Source of the DNA: Dactylellina haptotyla
Lineage: Eukaryota > Ascomycota > Orbiliomycetes > Orbiliales > Orbiliaceae
Direction: 5' to 3'
DNA length: 64,000 bases
Assembly (NCBI GenBank): GCA_031310005.1
Contig: CM062384.1
Location: 2,356,001-2,420,000 of the forward strand
Part shown: positions 22,855 through 33,531 of the stretch, piece by piece
Position numbering within the stretch: the stretch's first letter is position 1
How the letters are laid out: the number at the start of each line of letters is the position of its first letter
Notes under the pieces: generated by a model
What the model saw: the letters and a program-made list of their open reading frames with translations, nothing else
Database searches by the model: none
Told to the model about the DNA's origin: nothing
Made by a program: the position numbers and the translations under genes

Positions 22855-24751
22855 ATGGCGACCACCGATCAGGGTACGGCCGTCGGGAAGTCGGAGGAAA
22901 GTAAACCAGAGGAGAGCAAGCCAGAGGAACCCAAGCTGGAGGAAACCAAGCCGGAGGAACCTCTGGCTCCAGCAGGTCATTAACAGGACCCCGACAGTCG
23001 CGCGATACCGCTCAGCCCTGCTAATCGATCTGACGTTTTAGAACCCGAACCACCGATGTCCCCCGAGGCGCAAGAACACTTTATCGAAGTTGACTATGTA
23101 AGCCTTGCTTGGCCGTGATATTTATGCAACCCCTCCCCTCTTTCTCTGTGATCCTATTGTTCGAATGCAGGACAATAAAATGCGGAGAGCCTGGCCTTTG
23201 TGTTGCCTCGCCCCTGACAGGTTGCTTTTTGCCGACCCGTGGAACTGCAACCTCGAGAACATGGGAGCACACGATATCAGGATACACTGACAGGTGCGAT
23301 ACCTTTGAACAGAGCGCTACCAGTAGCGACGAATACGACTCACTTTACGGCTCCGACTAGTATGTCCACTCCCGTCTCGTCGTATATAACCGAGAAACAA
23401 CGTTGTTTCTTCTTACATGCATTTTCGCTGACCGGGGTCATCACGTGATTTGAAATAGTGGATCCGCGACAACATCCCTCTCCGACTCTGTTCGAAGTGC
23501 GTATTACCCTTTTAAAACTTAAGATACCTTGCGTCTTGCTGACCGTACGCATAGATTATAAATATGAAAACGGGAGACGATATCACGCTTACAAGGAGGG
23601 GCAATGGGTTATGCCTAACGACGAAGTGAGTAGATGTCAATGTCGAATGGACATGAGGTTCATCAACTGATATTGACAACTACCATAGGTACAACAAGAG
23701 CAAATGGATTTAATGTAAGTTTATCACATAAAACCGCTGTTGGCCTGTTTCGCTGCTAACCATCGCAGGCATCACGTCTTCTTAGTACGGCTTGGAGGCA
23801 GGCTTTTCTTAGCACCAATCGAAAACCCGCAAAAGATTATGGACGTAGGGACCGGGACCGGTATATGGGCTATGCAAGTGGCAGAAGATCACCCTGCTGC
23901 CGCCGTGATGGGAAATGGTATGGACCTATGACCTTTTTCCGTGGACGAAATTTGAGCTAATATTTTGAGTTGACAGACCTTTCCCCAATCCAGCCAACAT
24001 GGTATGTGACTATTAGCAACCGTTTCGGTCGAATCCGTCTGACTTTTTTCTCAGGGTACCGCCGAACATCTCCTTCGAAGTCGACGATTTCAACGAACCG
24101 TGGCTCCAAACCCCGGAATCCTTCGATCTTATCCACTCCCGCGATTTACATGCCGCCGTCACCAGCTGGCCATTTTTAGTGGGCCAGGCATACGAGAAGC
24201 TGAGACCGGGCGGTTGGTATGAATCTCAGGAGCATACCGTAGAAATCACCACGGACGATGGGTCCGTTCCGGAAGGCAACATATTGAAGGAGTGGGTCAG
24301 AAACCTAGAAAAGGCATCAGTTTTATTGGGAAGAGAACTTCACCCGCCGCGATACATGAAAGAATGGCTGAAAGATGCCGGTTTCGTTAATGTCCGCCAA
24401 GAAACTTATAAACTACCTATCGGCACCTGGCCGAAGGACCCGGTTGAGAAGCAGATTGGTGCTATGAATCTCGTCAACATGCTGGACGCCGCTGAAGGTT
24501 ACACCCTTGGATTTTATACTCGTTACTTAGGAGTAAGTGTCATCTCAGTAATACACGTGAACTCGACTAACAAGCATCGCAGAAAACCCACGAGGAAACT
24601 CTAGCGGATATCGAATTGATTAAAAAGAACCTTAAAACCAGGAAATTCCACATGTACTTCCAATTGTAGGTTTACCTTATCCCGATTCCTGTGCGTCTCG
24701 TTGCTAACAAGAAGTAGCTGCATCACATACGGACAGAAACCGGAGTATTAG
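22855..24751 (+). CDS. LaeA-like SAM-dependent methyltransferase, about twelve small exons
   Basis: Supported exons: 22855-22975, 23042-23097, 23294-23359, 23459-23496, 23555-23625, 23689-23714, 23769-23917, 23977-24001, 24055-24532, 24583-24665 and 24718-24751. One more mini-exon of length 3n+2 is needed between 23098 and 23293, probably starting at 23161-23171 after TGCAG, to keep frame. The product starts with a Lys/Glu/Pro-rich leader, then an acidic Ser-rich segment, YKYENGRRYHAY, LAPIENPQKIMDVGTGTGIWA (SAM-binding motif I), DLSPIQPTWVPPN, FDLIHSRDLH and LRPGGWYESQE. This is the standard layout of fungal LaeA-like methyltransferases (Methyltransf_23). LaeA regulates secondary metabolism, but most paralogues such as this have no known role. 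No biosynthetic cluster is next to it. Expected length is about 390-400 aa. Confidence 0.8.
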
Positions 24752-26644
24752 TACTCGGGCGCGTTCTAAGTTTGCTAAATCCTGAAATCTTTTTAATAAG
24801 CCACGAGGACCAGCATCAGGCCAATTACGATGTGACGCTGCTTTCATTTATTTCATACCTCTATCGATACAAGCGAAGCATTAAGCAAGTATACACGTCA
24901 GTTGTTTATATTCTCTTAAGCCATCTTGGATTTTCCTGCAATCCCTTCTTTCTTTCTTTCTTTTCTATGGCCTTTTTTTTTCTTCTCAAAATACTTATTA
25001 TTTCAGCGCAAGGGGATTTGCTATCGTCATTATTATTATTACGTTTTTGCTCTTTTACATTATACCTACCCTTAATTTGCGACTCGGCCACATTTTAGTG
25101 TATGTGCTTTACCAATATCTGCCTTTGTGAAGGGGGCACGTGTGCGATTGCGTTTGGAATGGTTACATAGTGAATATGTCCTTTGGGCGCGATTATCTCA
25201 ATGTACATAGGCATTCGGTTCGTAGGCGTATATCAGTATTGTCTTGGGTTGATCTATTCGCGAATTCGATCTTAGGAGCGTACACGTGTGTCATCTGGTA
25301 TCAAGTGCGAAGACCAAACAACAGTTATCTTAGGAAACATTGCTTGAATCAATATCGGATTCTCGGATTCGCCGTGAAACATCCTGATATCTAATTGAAA
25401 TAATTCGTACCTGAGGTTTTACGAACGTTCCGCAGTTTCATGCACAAGTAAACGGAACCTGTTTCTCGAAATCGTTTTGTAATGATACACAAAACTTATG
25501 ATCATGAGTTCTGAGATGTCTTCTGATAGGAGCTGGTGTGATCTCTTGTTCTTGTTTCTGCCTGATCATGATAGTCGCGCGATCGCGTAGATACATCGTC
25601 AAAGCTATCTCTGATCACATTTGGAAAGGTCGGAAATTTTATGTATTCTATATATATCTCAGCAATGTTACGGCCGTCTGTCGTTCAACATTTGTTGGGA
25701 CCCTGCAGTGTCACTCTGTTCTCTTTCGAGAAGGCGGTTAGGGGTGGACGCGAACTAGATCGCAGAAGACACACTTGAAACATGGGACGCGATTGGAGCG
25801 ATTACTGAAAGGAAGGCCGCATATCGGAGGCGACAGCCTTTCATTTCGACAGGCGATAGGCTGTTGATTCTGTGACCGGCCAGCTGACAGGTGCATATTC
25901 GCTTCCCTCTCCATTTGGCAGCTGTCCTCCCCCTTGGCGTCCATGCGATTATGCGACAACGCGTCGGTCAGCGAGATTTGGTGAGGCAACCATGCAACGT
26001 CCTGCAACACATTTCTGTGCATAACAGCGCGAGGGCAAATCTTCATTTGAGAACTCCACCGGAGCTGCTCTCGGCATTTACGGCTCGAAGCTGGCTTTGG
26101 GACATCTATCGATAGAGCCATAAAGCTTCATTTCGGGGTCCATGTTACCCTGCCGAGAAACGTGTACCTCACTCCTTGCCCCTATTTCGAAACACTCGCA
26201 TCTCGATCTTCGCTTCCATGGGTACCTGGTGGGGTTCATGCAGTATTCCACTATGCCGACGCTTGTGTAGTTACGAGTCTGCCTAAAGGGCGCTATAGTG
26301 TACAATATCGCGGTGTGGAAATAGGCTTCGTTCCTGTAAATTGAAGATTCATGCGGTTGTTCAAGCTTCGCAATTCTAGATCCGCACAACTAATAGGCAG
26401 GTGGTTATTGATATTCGGGAGAAACGATTTATATAAGCTCTACTTCTCTTCCTTCGTATTCATACCTTTTTTTATCATCATCGATCGCTCAACAAGCCAA
26501 AGTCACTCTTTCAATCGTTTCAGTTTCAAATAGTCATTCATTTTACATTTTGATATCACAACACATTCTTTTTGTGCTTCAATAACGCATATCACCACGA
26601 TAAAATACCAAATTTCGAGAATACGATCGTAAAATAATTTTAAA
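24752..26644. other. intergenic region, no gene seen
   Basis: 3' flank of the methyltransferase and promoter of the secreted protein gene. Short ORFs at 25.7-26.4 kb overlap on both strands and show no family features. Confidence 0.55.
26429..26437 (+). promoter_or_regulatory. TATA-like element upstream of the secreted Cys-rich protein
   Basis: TTATATAAG lies about 210 bp before the ATG at 26645 and is followed by a CT-rich leader, a common fungal promoter arrangement. It was assigned by eye only. Confidence 0.35.
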
Positions 26645-27331
26645 ATGCATTCCAAGGTTATCATCACTTCCCTATTTTTGGCTATTGCGCCATCTGCTTT
26701 GGCGGCTCCGTATTATCAGCCAATCACCACTACGACCGCTTGTGCAAAGCCAACTCCAACAACTACAACAACAAAGTGCAAGACTTCTACGACGACCACT
26801 AAAAAGTGCACCAAGAGCTCTACAACTACCTTTGTTCAACCATACTATGTGCCTGTGAGCTCTAGCAGCGTACAGCAATACGTGATCCCAACGACCAGCT
26901 CCCTGGCCCCTTATGTTGTGCCTACGACGAGCACACCCCTGGCCTATGGTGTTCCGACGACATCCAGCATCGACGAAGCTTACGTCGTTGAAACCACTCC
27001 GACTCCTACCCCTTCACCAGTGATAATCACCAGTGTCACCAGGATCACTGAGACGGCTACCCCGCTCCCCACCACTGTCACCGTCATCCCTCTCCCCCCA
27101 CCACCCCCACCAAAGACCCTTCACTGCAGCCAGCAGTGGTACGGCACTGCCCCATTCTGCAATGGAAAATGCCCTAGCAACTGGAACGTGGTTAGATACC
27201 AACGGGCGGCAGCTAAGACGTGTGACAGCTCTACTCCGGATAAGATCATCGACCGGTGTGACAATACTAGCAAGCACGGATGCTCTGCCGGCTTCCACAA
27301 GGTTCTCTGCGAATGGTGCGAGATGAAATAG
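26645..27331 (+). CDS. Secreted Thr/Ser/Pro-rich protein with an eight-cysteine C-terminal module, 228 aa
   Basis: Single exon. An N-terminal signal peptide (MHSKVIITSLFLAIAPSALA, cleavage probably before APYY) is followed by a low-complexity region of about 125 residues rich in Thr, Ser and Pro. That region has TTTT-K-C runs and imperfect repeats of the type YVVPTTS, and is likely heavily O-mannosylated. A Pro-rich hinge (IPLPPPPPPKT) leads to the last ~70 residues, which carry eight cysteines: HC, WYGTAPFC, GKC, KTC, DRC, HGC, LC and EWC. The composition suggests an extracellular or wall-associated module stabilised by four disulfides. I cannot assign a family with certainty, and effector or adhesin roles are only possibilities. 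The methyltransferase upstream is about 1.9 kb away, with no sign of co-regulation. Confidence 0.78.
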   Translation: MHSKVIITSLFLAIAPSALAAPYYQPITTTTACAKPTPTTTTTKCKTSTTTTKKCTKSSTTTFVQPYYVPVSSSSVQQYVIPTTSSLAPYVVPTTSTPLAYGVPTTSSIDEAYVVETTPTPTPSPVIITSVTRITETATPLPTTVTVIPLPPPPPPKTLHCSQQWYGTAPFCNGKCPSNWNVVRYQRAAAKTCDSSTPDKIIDRCDNTSKHGCSAGFHKVLCEWCEMK

Positions 27332-29897
27332 ACGTTTCTAAATAGAACACTCTAAAAAAGGATTCACGTGGGAAGAGCATTGCGCGTTAGGATCGGACGG
27401 TAAATATATACCATGGAACCAAGTTTGCAGGAATTTGAGAGAAACATGTATATTCTGGTCATGGAATTTGCTAGGGGGTTAGGTTCCTGCAGATTGTTTC
27501 ACAATGGGGTGTGTTTCCGGCATTGATATCTCGCGTGATATTTTGAAATCGTTTGTCTTTGATATATATCTGTTTGGTTTGGAGAAGCCTGTTTTGTAGA
27601 TCCTTGGGGAGACGTTACCGGGCCCCGGGGGGGGAGAGGGGGGTTCTATACACTTATTGTATTTTGTCTAGGAGCACTTGGTCTACACAGTTGTTTAATG
27701 TATAATATATTATCGCCTAAATATAACCTAAATATATACCCCAATGTTTGAACGTTAGAGACAAATGCCCTAAACAGCCCTAGCATAGGGCAACCCAATG
27801 CCTGAAAACCTGGTAAATTCACTTGAAGCTAAACGACAAGAATAGGCGATCTAGGAATTCATGCAGGGTTTTTGCTGATGACGGCTGTTTCTGATACTCG
27901 GAATCTCGAGGCGAACGGTCACGACGGTAAGATAGGCTGTTGGTCAATAACCCCTGATTTCCTTGGATTATCCTTGATTATCGATTCCTACAGATAATAA
28001 TCCTAGTGTTGCATCAACGACCCTCCTGATTCGGAATAACTAGTATGCCCGATGGGTGGCAACAGAGTGCAGACTGTCTCGTCTAGAGAATCCTCATAAG
28101 GAGGTTTATACATCCCATTAGTATTAATCAAGTCAAATCGCCGGCCAAAGTCATGCGCATGTCACGGGGTGGCTGAGTACATATGCCGTACAACGAGCGA
28201 GAAGTGAGCCTTAGCGGACTGGTTTATCGGTCTGAGTGCCCTGTTTGGCCCAATCATAGGCGAAATTATGATGAGGGAATCTACGTTGGGGAGGTGAAAC
28301 TGTCTGTCGCATCGCTGGAGATCGCGCAGGGCTCGGAAAGCGATCGATCACATATCAAGGTCTATCTAGCGTCGGAACTCGTAGATGCTACAGGAGCGGA
28401 ACAGCCGGGAACTCCTACATTGCATATCATCGGTTGCGCGTTGTCCAATCGCTACGTCAGCAGATATCTACGTCTTTGGTATCCCTCAGACTAAGACAGT
28501 CTGTGGCTGGCTGGAAGCTGCATACACTGCACGTCGACATGTCATTCTAAGGTGAGAAAAGCTCTATAGTACGACAGGTTAAATCCCCATTGGGTTTAAC
28601 TTGAGAATTCGTCAAACATAGGAAAAAAACCCAAAATAACCTGAGCTCCAGCATTCAAGCGATGCTAAGGTTTTGAAATCACTCTGCACTTCACTGGAAC
28701 AGTGGTTACCGGATGAAGACTTTCTATCCGGAGCATGAAGCTAAGAACTTTTTTGTGATACTGCAGATCAGGTACATGCAAAAATAACTTAAAATCTTTG
28801 GCTTTTGGAGTGCTTTTTGCTTAAAAAACAAAAGAATAACTGTAAAAAGCACTGCCAAAGAGTCCTGAAACGCACGCTTCCAAAGTTTCTTTCTTTGCAA
28901 GGGCATGGGTGCATGGAGACAGGGAAAAAAAAGTAAGGGAGAAAAAAAAAAAAAGAATTACCAGAAGAGTGCTACAAGGTTACGCTTTCCCTTGTTTCGT
29001 ATAGACTTCTGAAAATAACGACGCTACTGCAGCGCTAGCAAGGATAAACTTCATATTATTCCCTAGTTTCGGAATTTTGGTGACGATGCACTTTTGTTAT
29101 TATACCATATTAAGCTAGCCTTAGTGCATTCTTCGATATTATGCTCAAAGAGGCATGTTCCCTGCATTTGCAGGTCGCTAGATCGCTTCTAGCTCCCACG
29201 TGTGCCAATTAAGTGAAAGGAGAAAAGAAAAAACCAGGCACAATGAGGAAAAGCCTAACTACAAATCGCTTAGCTTCAACCACCGAGAAGTGCTAAGCCA
29301 CTGAACCCCTTTCACAATATTGGTTACATCTTGACGCCCAATGACAGAATACATCATAGAAAAAGCCCTTGTCGAAAACTGTACATCGAGGCCAACTTGT
29401 CGTCGGCTTCCAGAATATTACGACGGATGCAAATCTCCATGAATTAAGCATCATCGTCCGCGGGAAGTTTGCAATTTTTGTATTAGCATAAGCTCTAGAA
29501 ATATTCCATAGAATTATCGGAAATAGATCGGACAATTTGCGCTTAGTCTAGGAAATATTCGATCAATGCCTAGCAATCGACATTAAACTGCTTTAGTGTT
29601 CACTACTGGCCCTATATCGGGGCTAGTAAACGAAAAGTTTAGATACACTATGCTACGTAATATACAACAGTAGCAGTAAGAAAATACAATCTGGGCGTAA
29701 GTCGTAACCTGCGTAATGCATCGCATCGTGGAAATGAGCCAATAACCTTTGGGCGCTGTGGCGCTATTGGCGTGCAGCCACGGCCCCAGGATCGGGCTTT
29801 CCTCGAAACGGAATAGAATAAGTAGACCCTGAGCATGGCTGTCGCTATTTACCACACATCCCAAGGCCGCACTATGAGGTGCCCAGCGGCGTTCGGT

Positions 29898-30329
29898 CAG
29901 CCATACTTTTGGGCCCTGGAGAAACAAACCGCTTGGTTGCACACCACTGGGGCCGTCCGCAACTAGCCATCAAAATTTGTTCGTAGGTTGTGATTTCCCC
30001 TGCGCCGGCCTTATCACAGCCGCTAGTGCAAAAAGTATGGCTGGTGTGTTCACCGTGCCTTCCCACACCTAAGTTCAACTAAATGATGAATGCCCAGAAA
30101 TCCGACCAGGGGTCGCAGCATGGAAATGCCCTGTAGAAATCAGTGTGGTTGACACCAAAAACGCTTGAAACAAACGGCGTGCCGGATACACCGAGTGTGA
30201 GGTCAAAATTATTAATCGCTGCTCGAACTAGTTAGTTCTAGTTAGCGACATCGAAACTCAGTGAGGGGCCATCTTTTTTTTTGTGTCGATCAGCTGAAAA
30301 AGGAAGTGCCTCATGAAAATTAGTGTGGT
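29898..30329. repeat. small degraded repeat cluster
   Basis: A 13-bp perfect inverted repeat (CAGCCATACTTTT at 29898-29910, its complement at 30031-30043) is followed by a pair of 28-bp direct copies (30122-30149 and 30302-30329). The copies match at 21 of 28 sites and all seven differences are transitions. The parent element cannot be named. Confidence 0.4.
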
Positions 30330-33300
30330 AGGTAGTGAGGTCCTTCCAACCCTCCGCCCTCCACGGACAGACGAAGCCTCATTTAGCGTCGAAGGCACTG
30401 GTAGACGATAGCATGGAATGTGCCGATTCGTACAAGTTGCATGCGGACAAGATGCAGAAGCAGCTGACGAGGACATGGCTAAGCTCCGAGTTGTTGTCGA
30501 CGACAAGAGAAGGATTAGGCGAGGCCGCGATAGGGTGTGAGTTACAAGGTCATGCCTGTCTACAGGAATCCTTGTCTGTAGATACGGGCCAACAAGTGAG
30601 AGCATTCAAATGTGTGTTCGTCTGTGACGAAATTCAATACGACATAGAAGGTGTCCTGAGCTCGAGCTCTGTAAGCCTAGCAAGATGGAGTCGGATCTTC
30701 ATAAAACAAAAACCCAGGCGTGATATTATCAATTGCAAACTGGTTTTTTCTTTTCTGAAATGAACGAATCTAACTAGCATGGTATCGTGGTGGGTGATAT
30801 GGTGCAATTGTGGGTTGTTGGCCCACAACCACCAACCATTTGAACAACAAATTTTCAAAAACACACTGGGAACGAGATGAGTGTGTGGGGATGTCGACGA
30901 ATACAGAATTGCCATCTTGGGCCTAGGGTGGCCGTTTTATGTTTCTGATCGCCTGAGGTGAATGGGAGGAAAAGAAAAGGCAGGGGAATATCGCAGGCAT
31001 ATCGCCGTTTTCAACCATAAGATTATATTACGCCTGGGGTTCGGAGGAACCACTATCATAATCATTGAGCACATGCACAATGCACGGTGACAGCCGCAAT
31101 GATCTGTGGGCCTGAGTTTGAAGAGGATGAGGGGAGAAGAAACTCGTGTTTTGTCTGTTGGGCATTACGATTCTCCAACATATCAACTGTATTCTTTTTT
31201 TGTTTCAAGAAGTTTACGGTGCATGATTTCAACCCATGTATGCTGCCGTGCTTTTGTCGGTAGGTACTACCCGATTTCTCAGAGCGAGCCATGCGAGAAA
31301 AGTTCAAACTTAACCGCAACTCTTTATGATCTAATAATACAATGAAACGAAGAAACTTGATTGCCGAATATCATGGACCAAAAAAAAGATCCGTGAACTA
31401 AAAGAAATAATGCCTACGCAAAACTCGCAACAATAAACAATTTTAGTTTGTTCATAATTTCGTAGAGCGTCTTTTTTTGTTCCTGCAAATTTGCAATATC
31501 TGAACTCATGACAGATGTTCGAATATCCGAACAGATGATCTTCAAGCTCATACAGCAAGGCAGATATGCGGCCAGAAATCGGGTCCGATTAAAGCTGAGG
31601 ATGAGGGAACGTGCACCTTAGTGAGCGACTATGGAGCCTCTGTCTGTCTGCGACTCTACCTAAGTACAGACCGACCAATAAATGTGCCCAATAATGTGCA
31701 AATATTACTGGAAAGCCGCGCGAGACATTGTTTCAGTTCCCACTGATAGGAGAGTCAAAGTGAGGGCAGCGTGATGAATAACACAGAGTATTATGATACT
31801 AGCCAGGTTACCATGCTTTTTGAAATTCCCGGCCGACACGACTACCATAACGGACGTACCGGCTAACGCTATACTGATACAATAGGTACTTGTCATCAAG
31901 TAACACTAGCGGCCACGGGTTTTTGTTATTCTTTAGCTGGTGTGCCTCAAATAAATAATACGAAAGGACGAAAGTTAACGTTGTCAATAACGCCAATCAA
32001 TCGGGACCACAATGTATGGGCCTGGTGGATGCTCTGGTGGCCGCTCTTTTCAGGTACCAATTCTGAGAATCCAGCATCGGCTATGCGCCAATCAGTCAAC
32101 CTATGACTGACGAGCCAGCTGAGGATCAGGCTCTTTTCTGTTGACTGGAAGTTCGTGACGCAACTTGATACTTAGCGAAAATCTTGCAGAATCCGTGCAG
32201 GATTCTTTTTTGTGACCGATACGGCTGACTTTACGACCTACGGCAGCAATGCAAAGAACCGGATGTCTTCAGCAGTGCAAGATACTGGAGAGTCCTTTGA
32301 GTATGCAGCCATTGCGTAGTGCCTTGGAGGTTGGTAATCTGCTCCGATAACGAAGGCCACACGGCAGACGGATCTGCTACTTTCCATTCTCACCAAGAAT
32401 AAAGAGTTAGCAACACAGATGGCTGGCGGTGACCAAAAGAGGAAATCCTGGCCTCGCCAGCCTGCATGTGTGAATTGTCTTCTGGGAAAGCCTCCCCGAC
32501 AGAAAAAAAATAAATAATAACTAGGTCGGGTTGTGGGCTAGTCCCAAAAGGGAGATGCTTGGTTTTTTAATGTGGCCTCTCACCAGAATGCCACGAACGA
32601 GATAAAGATCATCTGTACCAGGGCAGCGGGGGACGGGATGCTTGAGGCTCCCCCGGTCAGAACAACAGCGAGTTAGTCGGGGGGGGTGAGAAGTTGGCCC
32701 GGGGTCTTAGCGTCCTAAACGAAAGCCTCCTCGTCGCCGAAGATGTTAATCATGTCTGACCAGGGGACTGGTTCCCTGTTCGGCTGGACGTGCATGCTGG
32801 GACACGACCGTTAGCGGGGTCCGTTCCCAGGACATGGCTTCCCCTCGCCCCTGTCGAAGCCTTAATTTGGCCCCGTCTCCGGTAAGCTCGGGGATACAAA
32901 TGTGGGTGGCCCAACACCCAAAATTATAGCCAATCTATTTCGGATAGGCGTTTGTAGCAAAAGGTCTTAGGCCTGCAGAAGAGCTAACTCTAGCGCAGGA
33001 TTTCAGAAGAAGAAAACATAACTCGTCCTGCAGGGTGCCCAGCCAAAAGGAAAAAGAAATAATGGGCAAATGAAAAAAGAAAGGTGGCAGAAAAAAAAGA
33101 AAATGAGCATTCAATGTTCCCAGTGATCTACCCTGGATGGAGGTACCTCAGTGTAATATGCAAAAGAGACAGGGTCCTCGATACTGCTCGGGGGTAGCGC
33201 ATGCATTATTGCACAGCTGTTGAATCAAATAATCTGTCGCAAAAAAGAACCCTTGTCTGGCCCCAATTCGGTGGTCTTGCAGATTAATTAGAGCCATTTC

Positions 33301-33385
33301 GAGAGATGGCCTTTAACGCTACTCATACTTTGGATGTACATTCTCAAGAATGCCCACACACCTTTGCGGGGGGATATCAATATAG

Positions 33386-33392
33386 TATATAA
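33386..33392 (+). promoter_or_regulatory. TATA-like element upstream of the Zn2Cys6 regulator
   Basis: TATATAA lies about 140 bp before the proposed ATG at 33532 and is followed by a pyrimidine-rich leader (TTTCTTTCCTT-type tracts at about 33.48-33.52 kb). Assigned by eye. Confidence 0.4.
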
Positions 33393-33531
33393 CCTCCCAT
33401 CCGGAACCTCATCAATTCACTTCTTGATTCTGCAGGCTCATCATCAACCTCAAGATTTTACGTCTTAAGATACTTGAACCTTTCTTTCCTTAAGTTTTCT
33501 TCTTTCCTTCATACCTTCCTTTATATCCAAG

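Larger units (their letters stand above)
27332..33531. other. 6.2-kb gene-poor region
   Basis: No convincing gene. It contains a G/C homopolymer-rich patch near 27.62 kb, A-rich runs at 28.92-28.96 kb, and short repeats at 29.9-30.3 kb that look like debris of an old element. The ORFs at 28183-28494 (+) and 30335-30763 (+) lack recognisable domains. The distal part is the long promoter side of the Zn2Cys6 regulator. Confidence 0.5.

Noticed and set aside
28183-28494. 103-aa plus-strand ORF
   Set aside because: No recognisable domain, isolated in a gene-poor spacer, and flanks show no splice continuation.
30335-30763. 142-aa plus-strand ORF with a facing ORF on the other strand
   Set aside because: Both strands are open over the same DNA and neither gives a family signature. 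Possibly debris of an old element.
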